NCBI GenBank assembly: GCA_021780215.1
Contig: JAJXZD010000213.1
Coordinates: forward strand, 1-54,079
Length of the DNA stretch: 54,079 bases
From: Acidobacteriota bacterium
Lineage (GTDB): Bacteria; Acidobacteriota; Terriglobia; Acidiferrales; UBA7541
Reading direction: 5' to 3'
Positions 16,819-24,610 of this stretch are shown here, one piece after another. The notes beneath the pieces were generated by a model, which saw only the letters and a program-made list of their open reading frames with translations, ran no database searches and was not told the origin of the DNA. A program made the position numbers and the translations under genes. Position 1 is the first letter of the stretch, and every line of letters begins with the position of its first letter.

Positions 16819-16929
16819 ACCAAACAGCGGCAGCAGAGCCGGAAACGAGGGGCGATTGCGGACGAACCTCTGGCACGCGCCCTCGCGCGCCCCAAATTGC
16901 CTCCTGCCCCTTGCAACCCTGCGGCGCGC

Positions 16930-17322
16930 CTATTGCTTCTTGTTGTTGCGCGTCAGGTACGCGGCGATGGCGTCCAGGTCGGCGTCGCTGATCTCGGTTT
17001 TGCGGAAAAAGGGCATTACGGTGATGCCGTTCCGGACATAGAGCTTCACCAGTTGAGGCGTGAGGTCCGTGCGTTCGGACAGCAAGGCGGGCTTGGTTCC
17101 CTTGTATTTTGCCGCCAGTGCGATGGTTCCCGGCTTTCCCACTCCTGCGCCGTGACAAACCGCGCAGTACTCCTGGTATTGCACGTAGCCGCGCGGCTCG
17201 CCTTTCCCCGAAGGAATCGAGGTCGTCCAGGCAGAGGTGGCGGCCTGCGCTCGCACCGTTTGCGCGCTCGCCGCCAGGCCCAGCAGCATGGCCGTCGCTC
17301 CCAAAACTCGCGTGACTTTCAT
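16930..17322 (-). CDS. secreted c-type cytochrome, partner of the flavoprotein upstream
   Basis: The 130-aa protein has a signal peptide (cleavage likely after residue 26, VRAQA) and a single haem site CAVCH (53-57), with Met103 in the VMPFF segment as the probable second axial ligand. The ATG overlaps the flavoprotein TGA by 4 nt (ATGA), so the two are co-translated. Such a pair is the arrangement of p-cresol methylhydroxylase (PchF-PchC) and eugenol hydroxylase: the cytochrome takes electrons from the flavin and passes them to the periplasmic electron transport chain. Class I small cytochromes are common, so the partner assignment rests on the overlap. Confidence 0.88.
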   Translation of the reverse strand: MKVTRVLGATAMLLGLAASAQTVRAQAATSAWTTSIPSGKGEPRGYVQYQEYCAVCHGAGVGKPGTIALAAKYKGTKPALLSERTDLTPQLVKLYVRNGITVMPFFRKTEISDADLDAIAAYLTRNNKKQ

Positions 17323-18968
17323 GACCGCCCCTCCCTCAGGTGCTTGGGCCAGATGCCATACCGGCCCGCGGAGATGATCCCGTTCGGGTCCACGGCGTCT
17401 TTCAGCGTCTCGTCGAACCGGAGCAAGATGTGATCGTTAAAGGAATATACGTTCATCACCGCGTCCTGATAGGCCGGGGCGGTGCGGTATTCTCCCCAAC
17501 CGTGCTCGGCAGCCGTCTGGATGAGTTTCATCAACGCCGCTCGATTCTTCTGGTTGACCTCGGGATCGTGCGTAACTGGAAAGGCAAAAATATAGATGAA
17601 GGCCCTCTCCCAATACGTAGACGGAAGGCTGAACGAGAGCACCGGCAGGCCAAACTCGCGCGCCGCCTGCGCGAAGACGCGGTTGGCCTCGAAGATCGCC
17701 TCGCCCGTCCGCGGAATGATGGGGGAGAACCACATGTGGCCGTTGGTCGGATTCGGGTTGAAGGCCGTGCGCGCGCCGATGGAGAACATGGCCAGACTGG
17801 GAATGCCGAACTGCGGCTTGTGAACTTTCTCCCGCTGCTCGGGCGTCAGCGGAAACTTGTACATTTCGTTTTCCTCGAACTTCACGCCGGGAATGGCTGA
17901 AAATCTCTCCTTGGCATACTCCCAGTTCGCGGCGTTCGCCTTCTCCGCGCCGTAGAAGCTCAGCTTGCAGCTCCAGTATGGAATGCCGTGCTTCAGCGCG
18001 TACTCCTCGAGCCCGGGATGCGAATCGCCGCTGGCCTGAGCCAAGAGGGCGGCGAGCTCGGGAGACGGCGGGGGAGGCGGCTGCTCAGCATCCTTGGAAA
18101 TCTCCGAAATCATCGGGATTCCGAGCAGGGGGCTGCCGAGGTCCGGCATTCCGTTGGCGACCCGGGTATTCTCCAGATAGTTCAGGATGTCCACCAGTGG
18201 GATGAGATCGTCGTGCCTGGGAACATAGACGGTTCCGGACAGATATGCGGGTGGTTCCGGATAGAGCCAGAAACCCATCTTCGTTACGATCCCGAAATTG
18301 GACTGGGAAAAGATGCCGTCAATCCACGGCCCGAAGCCGCTCTTGTACTCCTGCCACGTCTTTGCGCCGGGAAGCGCGCCCATCCCTGTGCGCAGCACAT
18401 CGCCATTCGCCAGGACAACCTCCATTCCGCAGTGCGAGTCGAAGTGGTTGCGGTATTCCGCGAGAAGATACCCTCCTCCGCGGTCCAGGGCGTTGCCAAT
18501 CGGGCTTCCCCAGCCCGGATCGGGGACATCCACCCACAGCTTCAAGCCTTTCTCCTGGATGTAGCGGTACAGATCGAAATAACTGACGCCCGGCTCGACC
18601 AACGCATATGCATTCTTCTCGTTTACCTCGAGGATACGGTTCATGCGCTTCAGATCCACCACCACGCTCCCGGAAAGGACGGGGGCCGAGCCGCCGTATC
18701 CGAGGTCCTTCCCGGTCGAAATCGGGTAAATGGGAATTTTGTACTTGTTGGCGATCCGCACGACCTGCTGGACATGCTCGACTCCGTCGGGCGCCACCGC
18801 CGCCGAGGCGTAACGCTCTTCCTTTTCGCCCCAGAACGGCGAATACGGGTCGCGATAGAGAGCCACATCCTCGTCGCTGGTGAAGACCCATTCCTTCCCC
18901 ACCGCATCTTCGAACTGCTTCAGCGCTTCGGCGAAATCCTCACTGCTAACGCCCGGAGGTACCTTCAT
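17319..18968 (-). CDS. FAD-linked oxidase of the 4-cresol dehydrogenase / vanillyl-alcohol oxidase family
   Basis: The 549-aa flavoenzyme should hydroxylate or oxidise a para-alkylphenol at the benzylic carbon. The PCMH-type FAD domain is N-terminal (PISTGKDLGYGGSAPVL is the pyrophosphate loop region). The C-terminal part has the Tyr494-Arg495 pair in WGEYRTAP that binds the phenolate in this family, and ends DPNGIISAGRYGIWP. His411 in GHMWFSP lies where, by spacing to Tyr494 (83 residues against 81 in VAO), vanillyl-alcohol oxidase has its FAD-linking His422; p-cresol methylhydroxylase uses a Tyr elsewhere. There is no signal peptide, as with PchF. AGGAG lies 9 nt before the ATG. The cytochrome gene overlaps its stop. 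Substrate is not predictable. Confidence 0.92.
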   Translation of the reverse strand: MKVPPGVSSEDFAEALKQFEDAVGKEWVFTSDEDVALYRDPYSPFWGEKEERYASAAVAPDGVEHVQQVVRIANKYKIPIYPISTGKDLGYGGSAPVLSGSVVVDLKRMNRILEVNEKNAYALVEPGVSYFDLYRYIQEKGLKLWVDVPDPGWGSPIGNALDRGGGYLLAEYRNHFDSHCGMEVVLANGDVLRTGMGALPGAKTWQEYKSGFGPWIDGIFSQSNFGIVTKMGFWLYPEPPAYLSGTVYVPRHDDLIPLVDILNYLENTRVANGMPDLGSPLLGIPMISEISKDAEQPPPPPSPELAALLAQASGDSHPGLEEYALKHGIPYWSCKLSFYGAEKANAANWEYAKERFSAIPGVKFEENEMYKFPLTPEQREKVHKPQFGIPSLAMFSIGARTAFNPNPTNGHMWFSPIIPRTGEAIFEANRVFAQAAREFGLPVLSFSLPSTYWERAFIYIFAFPVTHDPEVNQKNRAALMKLIQTAAEHGWGEYRTAPAYQDAVMNVYSFNDHILLRFDETLKDAVDPNGIISAGRYGIWPKHLREGRS

Positions 18969-19101
18969 GACACGCTCCTGTTCCTAGTATCTGCGAGACT
19001 GTTCCAGCCCCGCGCGCCCGCTAAATGGGAATTCTCCCAAAGCACGGCCCGCGTATGGGAGCGGCGTATGGTGCGGATGCTGTTGCCGAATGCCCGGCTG
19101 G

Positions 19102-19236
19102 TTATTGCGAGCGGGGCAGGCGGAAATGGCATCCAGAGCGGCAGAGGTTCGCCTTCTCCGCGGGAACCGGCACCCCATGCGTGCCCATTGCTTCGGAAAA
19201 CGATCGGATGGAGTTCGCGAAGTCCTTGCCGCTCAT
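19102..19236 (-). CDS. possible 44-aa protein with a C-x3-C-H motif
   Basis: The stretch 18969-19287 between the flavoprotein and the Tat-signal gene has no recognised gene. This minus-strand frame (ATG 19236, TAA 19102-19104) has GC-rich third positions like the neighbouring genes and ends with CRSGCHFRLPRSQ. C-x3-C-H is a rare variant of the haem c motif, but there is no signal peptide and no clear Shine-Dalgarno. A competing frame (19318-18965) overlaps the flavoprotein ATG by 4 nt but reads as low-complexity Arg/Ser-rich sequence. Either may be chance. Confidence 0.3.
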   Translation of the reverse strand: MSGKDFANSIRSFSEAMGTHGVPVPAEKANLCRSGCHFRLPRSQ

Positions 19237-19287
19237 CCGCAGCGGAAGCCGTAGTGCTCATCCTCAACCCTTGAAGGCAATCCGCGG

Positions 19288-19896
19288 TCAAGCAACCTGC
19301 GGTGAGCCGATAACCCAAGACACGAGGTGTTCCGGGTTCTTTCCTTCGTTCAGGGACGGTCTAATGATGGTCTCCTCAGCGCGGCGCGAGGGGCCCGTCG
19401 GGAAACGGTTCGTCCACTGAGCCATGCGGACCGGCCATTCATCTCCCTGCACAGGCGGCACCGAAAACCGATTCACCAGATGTTCGGGGCCCGAAAGGGC
19501 ATGCTCGATCCGGCCATCCGGCAGAGATCTGTGATCCGCGCGAAAAAGAACTCGCATTCTCCGATCCCAGGCCAGCCGTTCGAGGCAAAATATGGCTCCC
19601 GGTCCGGTCAAGCCCGCAATCGCCGCCGGCCCTTTCCTCCAGCGCAGGTCCAGATCGTTAAACCAAACGTCGGTGATATCGCCCCGAATTCCATGGACGA
19701 AATGCCCGGCGGCGCGCATTTCGTCCGCATAGGCACGGCTCTCCGCGAATCTCTGATCAAAGATGACTTTGTAGAACGGGAGCGCTGCGGATGCCTCTGG
19801 CACCGCGGCCTCTGCCGGCGCAGCCCAGACTCCCGGGACAACCGGCAGCGCCAGGGCAGTCAACCCCAAGTACAGAAAATCTCTTCGATTGGTCAT
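19288..19896 (-). CDS. Tat-exported protein of unknown function, flavocytochrome cluster
   Basis: The 202-aa protein opens with a twin-arginine signal (TNRRDFLYLG, then a hydrophobic core to about residue 25 and an Ala-rich cleavage region). The mature part of about 165 residues contains FYKVIFDQRFAESRAYADEM and GPGAIFCLERLAWDRRMRVL. I do not recognise a family. Export in folded state suggests a bound cofactor or a pre-folded partner. It is first in the presumed operon that continues to the flavoprotein and cytochrome, after a 319-nt spacer, and has a strong -35 (TTGACA) upstream. GGAG lies 7 nt before the ATG. It might help export or maturation of the flavoprotein, which lacks a signal; that is speculation. 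Confidence 0.75.
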   Translation of the reverse strand: MTNRRDFLYLGLTALALPVVPGVWAAPAEAAVPEASAALPFYKVIFDQRFAESRAYADEMRAAGHFVHGIRGDITDVWFNDLDLRWRKGPAAIAGLTGPGAIFCLERLAWDRRMRVLFRADHRSLPDGRIEHALSGPEHLVNRFSVPPVQGDEWPVRMAQWTNRFPTGPSRRAEETIIRPSLNEGKNPEHLVSWVIGSPQVA

Positions 19897-19918
19897 GGAA
19901 GGCTCCCGTCAACGCGAA

Positions 19919-19947
19919 GCGATACACCAGCCGTTGACATCTGTCAA
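19919..19947 (-). promoter_or_regulatory. promoter with palindromic -35 for the flavocytochrome cluster
   Basis: On the minus strand TTGACA (19942-19947, perfect) is followed after exactly 17 nt by TATCGC (19919-19924, 3/6), 22 nt before the ATG. The -35 is half of a perfect inverted repeat TTGACA-TC-TGTCAA (19934-19947), so a dimeric regulator could bind over it. No regulator gene lies adjacent. Confidence 0.5.
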
Positions 19948-20029
19948 GCGCGGATTGCCGTTTCCTCCGCGCGCTTGCGATCTTTGTGGAGGAATGGACG
20001 ATTAAAATTTACGGCGGGCTGGCCCATTT

Positions 20030-21148
20030 CTATGCCTTGACCACCCTGTTCGCCAGCCACTCACCCATTTCGAGCGTGCCGAGCGAACCGCCGAGGTCGC
20101 GCGTGGTCTTCCCTTCCCGGATTGCAGCGCGCACCGCGCTTTCAATCATCCGGGCCTCGCTCGTCCAGCCAAGGGAATCAAATAGCATCGCGCTAGCCAG
20201 CGCCGCTCCCATGGGATTGGCCAGGTTCTTCCCGGCCAGATCGGGCGCCGAGCCATGCACCGGCTCAAAGAGCGACACGCTTCCCGGATGAATGTTGCCG
20301 GACGGGGCCAGCCCGAGTCCTCCGATAAGCCCCGCGCCCAGATCGCTGGCAATATCGCCAAAGAGATTGCAGGTCACGATCACCTGAAACTGCGAGGGGT
20401 CGCGCAACATCTGCATCAGGAGGTTGTCGATATAGAGGTGCCGCGCCTCGATTGCGGAATATTCGCTCTGCACCTCGGCAAACACCCGCTGCCAGAGATC
20501 GTGGCCGAAGGCCAGAGCATTCGATTTGTCGCTCATGCATACACGGGTGAAGCCTTGCCGGCGAGCGTACTCGAATGCATAGCGGATGATCCGCTCAACA
20601 CCCTTTCGCGTGTTGACGTCCTCCTGTATGGCAATTTCGTCCGCTGTGCCCTTCTTGAAAAATCCGCCCATGCCGACGTACAGCCCTTCGGTATTCTCAC
20701 GCAGCACCACGAAATGAATGTCCTCTTCCGTGCGCTCATTCAGCGGAGTGAGACGGCGGTCAAAGAGCACGCAGGGACGCAGGTTCACATAGAGGTCGAG
20801 TTTGAAGCGCAGGCCCATCAGGATATCCGCGCCGTGGCGGTTTTCGGGAGTGCGCGGGTCGCCCAGGGCGCCAAGCAGGATTGCGTCGAACTCGCGGCGG
20901 AACATATCTGGCGCGTCGGCAGGCAGTGTCGTGCCGTCTCGCAGGTAGCGGTCCGCGCCCCAATCAAATTCCTTGATGAACAGTTCGCGCCCGCCGGCCC
21001 CTGCGGCCGCCCTCATCACCTTCAAGGCCTCGGGAATCACTTCCTTGCCGATGCCGTCGCCGGGAATCACCGCCACGCGGCCGCGCGAACGCGGCACTTC
21101 TATGGGGCCTCGTCCTGCATTCATGCTGCGCTGAGGGTTGTCGCTCAC
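20030..21148 (-). CDS. isocitrate/isopropylmalate dehydrogenase family protein
   Basis: The 372-aa enzyme is a beta-decarboxylating NAD(P)-dependent dehydrogenase. It has the N-terminal VAVIPGDGIGKEV, the substrate Arg region FKLDLYVNLRP, the Tyr in RENTEGLYVGMGG, metal-binding Asp residues in CNLFGDIASDLGAGLIGG, and the nucleotide site EPVHGSAPDLAGKNLANP. These fit 3-isopropylmalate dehydrogenase, but equally tartrate or homoisocitrate dehydrogenases of the same family. No leuA, leuC or leuD is nearby, so leuB is not assigned. The start is GTG at 21148, supported by GGGGGAGA 5-6 nt upstream; an ATG eight codons in is an alternative. It is divergent from the PilZ gene across an AT-rich spacer. 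Confidence 0.88.
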   Translation of the reverse strand: MSDNPQRSMNAGRGPIEVPRSRGRVAVIPGDGIGKEVIPEALKVMRAAAGAGGRELFIKEFDWGADRYLRDGTTLPADAPDMFRREFDAILLGALGDPRTPENRHGADILMGLRFKLDLYVNLRPCVLFDRRLTPLNERTEEDIHFVVLRENTEGLYVGMGGFFKKGTADEIAIQEDVNTRKGVERIIRYAFEYARRQGFTRVCMSDKSNALAFGHDLWQRVFAEVQSEYSAIEARHLYIDNLLMQMLRDPSQFQVIVTCNLFGDIASDLGAGLIGGLGLAPSGNIHPGSVSLFEPVHGSAPDLAGKNLANPMGAALASAMLFDSLGWTSEARMIESAVRAAIREGKTTRDLGGSLGTLEMGEWLANRVVKA

Positions 21149-21387
21149 CGGATTCTCCCCCGGACTTTCCCTGCCATTCTCCTTCTTCGGCGAAGCCCCT
21201 ACAATGGAGACTTTCCCCTCCGTATATCAGGATGTGCCTCGGCAGTAATCGCCGCTTCCGTGCTAATTTTCTTTTATATTGCCTAATGTTATATTTCTCC
21301 AACTGTTTTCGCCGGCGGATTGAGCCAAGAGGTGTGAGGTCGGAGCAGGCTCCCTTCGCGTCTGGCGAATATTGAAATGAACCGGGG

Positions 21388-21723
21388 ATGTGTGAGGCGA
21401 TGGATAGGCCATCTCGAGAAAATCGGCGTGCCCCCCGAGTGGCGACCTCGCAAGGGATATGGGTGGCCTGGACAGCGAATGGCCCGCGGAACGTGTGCCG
21501 CGTGCGCGATCTGAGTGCGGGCGGGGTTTTCGTCTCCACCTTGAAGCCCCCCGCTGTGGGCACAGTAATTCAGCTTCTCTTCGTGCTTCCGGAGGGGGAG
21601 ATGCGAATTGACGGCATCGTGCGCTACGCGGATACCGAGAAAGGCATGGGGGTCGAATTCACCCGCATGGGCACGGCGGACCGCGCGCGCCTGCAGGAGT
21701 TGCTGCGGCGCCTTAACCGCTGA
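21388..21723 (+). CDS. PilZ domain protein, probable c-di-GMP receptor
   Basis: The 111-aa protein is a single PilZ domain. The N-terminal Arg motif (RRAPRVATS) and the D/NxSxxG motif (DLSAGGVFV) that hold cyclic di-GMP are both present, followed by the hydrophobic barrel strand LPEGEMRIDGIVRYADTEKG and the GVEF segment. No other output domain is attached, so it would work by binding a partner. The 239-nt spacer upstream contains an AT-rich block near 21265-21295 with two TATATT-like boxes, a possible divergent promoter. The dienelactone hydrolase gene converges 15 nt downstream. Confidence 0.9.
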   Translation: MCEAMDRPSRENRRAPRVATSQGIWVAWTANGPRNVCRVRDLSAGGVFVSTLKPPAVGTVIQLLFVLPEGEMRIDGIVRYADTEKGMGVEFTRMGTADRARLQELLRRLNR

Positions 21724-21738
21724 CCTTCCGCATCTCAA

Positions 21739-22503
21739 TTAATCCAAATAATTCTTGAGAAAGGCGACTGTGCGCGCCCAGGCGTCCGTGGCGTCCGCCG
21801 GGCGGTATCCCTTCGTGTTCGTAGAATTTTCGAAGGCATGCCCGGCATCCGGATAAATCTTCACATCAATGCGGTGGTTCAGAGCCTTCATGGATTTCTC
21901 GAAGGCATGGACGTCATCGGGCGTGATCCCACGATCCTCCCCGCCGAAGTTTCCAAGCACCGGCGAGGCAATTTGCTGGATATCGTTCGGATCGGTCGGC
22001 AGGGCGCCATAGTTCACTACGCAGGCGGCCAACCGCGGTTCATGGATCGCCAACTGAAGGGAATACCCTCCGCCCATGCACCATCCCACCGAGCCGATGT
22101 GATTCGAATCTACATCCTTGCGCGCTGCCAGATAGGCAAAGCCCGCTTTCAAGTCGCTCACCGCGCGGTCCTGGGGCAGGCCACGCATCAATTCGTGTGC
22201 TTCCATGGGGTCGTTGGTCACTTTCCCGCGGTAGAGGTCCACAGCCAGTGCCACGTATCCGAGCCCTGCGAACTTTACCGTCTGCCTCTTCACCCAGTCC
22301 GTCAGCCCCCACCATTCATGGATCACCACAAGGGCGGGATACTTGCCCGGCGCCCCCGGCAACGCCAGGAAGCCACTGACGGGGCCGGTCGGGGACTGGA
22401 ATTGCACCGTCTCGGTCTTGGGCGCGTCGGCCCGAACCGACAGAACCGCCCCCGCGACGCCAAGAATCGCGGCTGCGAGAATCGCTCTTCGCGGATACTT
22501 CAT
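21739..22503 (-). CDS. exported dienelactone hydrolase family protein
   Basis: The 254-aa alpha/beta hydrolase starts with a signal peptide (RRAILAAAILGVAGAVLSV, cleavage near ADA at 25-27). The triad of the family is intact: Cys142 in GWCMGG, Asp190 in GGEDRGI and His222 in DAGHAFE, with Glu63 in IHEWWG, which activates the Cys in dienelactone hydrolase. The known reaction is opening of dienelactones from chlorocatechols, but many members act on other esters or lactones. No catechol genes are near. A purine-rich Shine-Dalgarno (GGGAGACGGAG) lies just before the ATG. Cytosolic forms are more usual, so the signal peptide is notable. Confidence 0.9.
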   Translation of the reverse strand: MKYPRRAILAAAILGVAGAVLSVRADAPKTETVQFQSPTGPVSGFLALPGAPGKYPALVVIHEWWGLTDWVKRQTVKFAGLGYVALAVDLYRGKVTNDPMEAHELMRGLPQDRAVSDLKAGFAYLAARKDVDSNHIGSVGWCMGGGYSLQLAIHEPRLAACVVNYGALPTDPNDIQQIASPVLGNFGGEDRGITPDDVHAFEKSMKALNHRIDVKIYPDAGHAFENSTNTKGYRPADATDAWARTVAFLKNYLD

Positions 22504-22572
22504 CTCCGTCTCCCTTCCCCATCATTGCGGCGCATTATGATCACTTCCCGGAGGAATCCTCTCCAGGCACGC

Positions 22573-22917
22573 CTAAGCGGACCGCTCGACCTGAACTGCC
22601 GTCCCATAGGCGATGACTTCGGTGACGCCCTGCATGACTTCGGTGGCATCGTAACGCATGCAAATGATGGCGTTCGCGCCCCGCTGGAGGGCATGCTCCA
22701 TCATGAGGTCCAGAGACTGCGCCCGCGTCTTCTCGCACATCTCCTCGAACAGCGTGATGTTTCCACCCACGAGTGTCTCCAGAGATGCGCCAAGCGTTCC
22801 CAGGACGCTCCTCGATCGCACCGTCACTCCGCGCACGAGCCCCAGGCATTTCGTCACGCGATAGCCTGGAATCTCCAGCGCCGTTGTCACCATTGTAGGG
22901 CTCACGCCGACTGTCAT
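22573..22917 (-). CDS. YbjQ family (UPF0145) protein
   Basis: The 114-aa cytoplasmic protein shows the family pattern: TTALEIPGYRV at the start, GLVRGVTVRS, the central ETLVGGNITLFEEMCEKTRAQSL region (written here as part of residues 47-71), GANAIICMRYD and a final YGTAV. These proteins form pentamers and have been called putative heavy-metal-binding, without firm proof. GGAGGAAAGAGA lies before the ATG. It stands alone; the next gene on the same strand starts 813 nt upstream and the spacing of about 45 nt to its end allows read-through. Confidence 0.9.
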   Translation of the reverse strand: MTVGVSPTMVTTALEIPGYRVTKCLGLVRGVTVRSRSVLGTLGASLETLVGGNITLFEEMCEKTRAQSLDLMMEHALQRGANAIICMRYDATEVMQGVTEVIAYGTAVQVERSA

Positions 22918-22962
22918 CGTCTCTTTCCTCCCGTAAGATTCAACGGTGGGAGCATAGCACGA

Positions 22963-23730
22963 TCAGGGCGTGGCTCGCGCTACGGTGCCTACACGCAAAA
23001 GAAGGCCGCTGCCAGCCGGAATGTGCAGATTGCCGCGCTCCGACACAAACAATATCTCCCCCTTCGGATCTCCTCTTCCCGCATGAGCAATCCGGATGTT
23101 TGGGAGGCCGTACGCGCCACAGGCAGCGGAAGAGAAAACCCACAGCGCCTGAGGGCGGCCATTGCCCGCGACGGCGCCACGGCAACCCAAATCCGGATTC
23201 GACGTCATCCGGCTGAGCACCCCATTCTCCGCCGGCGTCCCGACGGTCTCCGATCCCATCCGCACCGGCCCGCCCCCGCGATATACGACGTCCCCTCCCA
23301 CTTGCTCCGTGGTATAGGCTTCCTCCGCAGTGCCGCGATCAGCGCCGAACAGGGGAATTTGCGCCTCCTCCACATCCATGAATGAGGCGATGGCCCGCAG
23401 ACTCAGGACCACTGGCAGACGTCGAGATTTTTTCGCCCATCTCACCCGATCGAACCGCACGGCAATCTTTCCCTGCCCATTCCTTGAAGCGGAGTCCGCC
23501 TCCAGCACGTGGCCCAACACTTCCGAACCGCTCCGCAGAATCTCTCCCCGGCCAAGCGGCACGTCCTGCATGACTCGCGCCGACACTCGCTCCCCCACTT
23601 TGCTTTTCGCGGAGGAAAGCGACGTGTCTAGCCGCACGGGAATGATGTTTCCCGGAGGGAGTCGGCTCTGGGAAAACGCCGCTCCGGCGAGCAGAAGGAA
23701 AACTGCCGGATAAATGATCTGACGCAGCAT
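22963..23730 (-). CDS. exported protein of unknown function
   Basis: The 255-aa protein has a signal peptide (MLRQIIYPAVFLLLAGAAFS). The mature N-terminal half reads PVRLDTSLSSAKSKVGERVSA, then MQDVPLGRGEILRSGSEVLG, a beta-rich pattern that recalls the soluble barrel of TrbI/VirB10-like proteins and of acidobacterial exported proteins of unknown role. The second half is Gly-rich with four cysteine or near-cysteine sites (for example DLGCRG and SSAACGAYG). No partner genes of a secretion system are present, so I give no function. Confidence 0.7.
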   Translation of the reverse strand: MLRQIIYPAVFLLLAGAAFSQSRLPPGNIIPVRLDTSLSSAKSKVGERVSARVMQDVPLGRGEILRSGSEVLGHVLEADSASRNGQGKIAVRFDRVRWAKKSRRLPVVLSLRAIASFMDVEEAQIPLFGADRGTAEEAYTTEQVGGDVVYRGGGPVRMGSETVGTPAENGVLSRMTSNPDLGCRGAVAGNGRPQALWVFSSAACGAYGLPNIRIAHAGRGDPKGEILFVSERGNLHIPAGSGLLLRVGTVARATP

Positions 23731-23991
23731 GTCCGTTCGTCTCCGTCGTTGAAACTGTCCGGGTTCAGCGGCCGCTTCCCGCCGGGCCCATCTGAACCTG
23801 GCGCGCCGAGCCTTTCAATTCATCGCCCGAGCCACGAATCTCCTCCAGCATACCCCTCCGAGGACCCGCGTTGGCTGATGTGTTCCTTGTGTACTCGCAG
23901 GCCGCGGCCGCAGTGCGGGCGGGCGGTGCCGCGCTGCGGAATCCGCCCCGGGGCTGCTATAGTCATCGGGCACGGAGGAGGAAAAGGCTCC

Positions 23992-24459
23992 ATGTCCGAA
24001 CTTGCGCAGGTCGTCGCGGACGCGTTCGTAACCACGTATCAGGAAGTGCGCGATGCCATTCATGAACTCACCGCGCCACTCTCCACAAAACAATTTTGGA
24101 TGCGCCCCTTTCCCCATGGCAACAGCATCGGCCATCTGCTCCTGCATCTGACGGGCAATTTGAATCATTACATCGGCGCAAAAGTGGCAGGAACCGGATA
24201 CATTCGCAATCGCCCGCTCGAATTTTCCGACGCGTCGCAGCGGCCCAAGGAACAACTCCTCGCCGATTTCGACGCGGCTATCGCCATGGTGATCGCGACG
24301 ATTCGGAAGCAAAGAGCCGAGGATTGGACCGCGCCGTATTCCGCAGAAACACCTTCGAAGAATCGCCTTGCCGTATTTCATCGCATGGCGGCCCATGCGC
24401 AACACCACCTTGGTCAAATCATCTATCTCGCCAGGGAGGTAAGCAAGGCTCCCGCGTGA
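23992..24459 (+). CDS. DinB family protein
   Basis: The 155-aa protein is a four-helix DinB/YfiT-like bundle. Metal-binding His candidates are His48 in the GHLLLHL segment and a His pair in the C-terminal AHAQHHLGQ, the normal three-His arrangement. Enzymes of this fold often use small thiols such as bacillithiol or mycothiol; the actual reaction here is unknown. The start at 23992 has a strong GGAGGAGG Shine-Dalgarno; the frame is open further upstream but unlike the family. TATAGT at 23958-23963 could be a -10. Confidence 0.87.
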   Translation: MSELAQVVADAFVTTYQEVRDAIHELTAPLSTKQFWMRPFPHGNSIGHLLLHLTGNLNHYIGAKVAGTGYIRNRPLEFSDASQRPKEQLLADFDAAIAMVIATIRKQRAEDWTAPYSAETPSKNRLAVFHRMAAHAQHHLGQIIYLAREVSKAPA

Positions 24460-24522
24460 GAGGATCCGCGCGCGTCAATGAAGTAAGCCTGCCAGAGATT
24501 GCGCGGCGGAAGCTGAACCGAG

Positions 24523-24552
24523 TTCGCAGAGCAGGGACGGCCAAGCTATACT
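24523..24552 (+). promoter_or_regulatory. candidate promoter for the exported protein at 24611
   Basis: TTCGCA (24523-24528, 4/6) is followed after 18 nt by TATACT (24547-24552, 5/6), 58 nt before the ATG. The two boxes and position are reasonable but not unique. Confidence 0.4.
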
Positions 24553-24610
24553 TTTCCCAAGGCGGGGTGCGCAACGCCCTGCGCGAAGGGTGCATCCGAA
24601 TGGACAATCT

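Noticed and set aside
18965-19318. A 117-codon minus-strand frame overlapping the flavoprotein ATG by 4 nt
   Set aside because: The overlap is attractive, but the sequence is Arg/Ser-rich with no pattern, and the flavoprotein has its own Shine-Dalgarno. The shorter ORF 19102-19236 looks slightly better.
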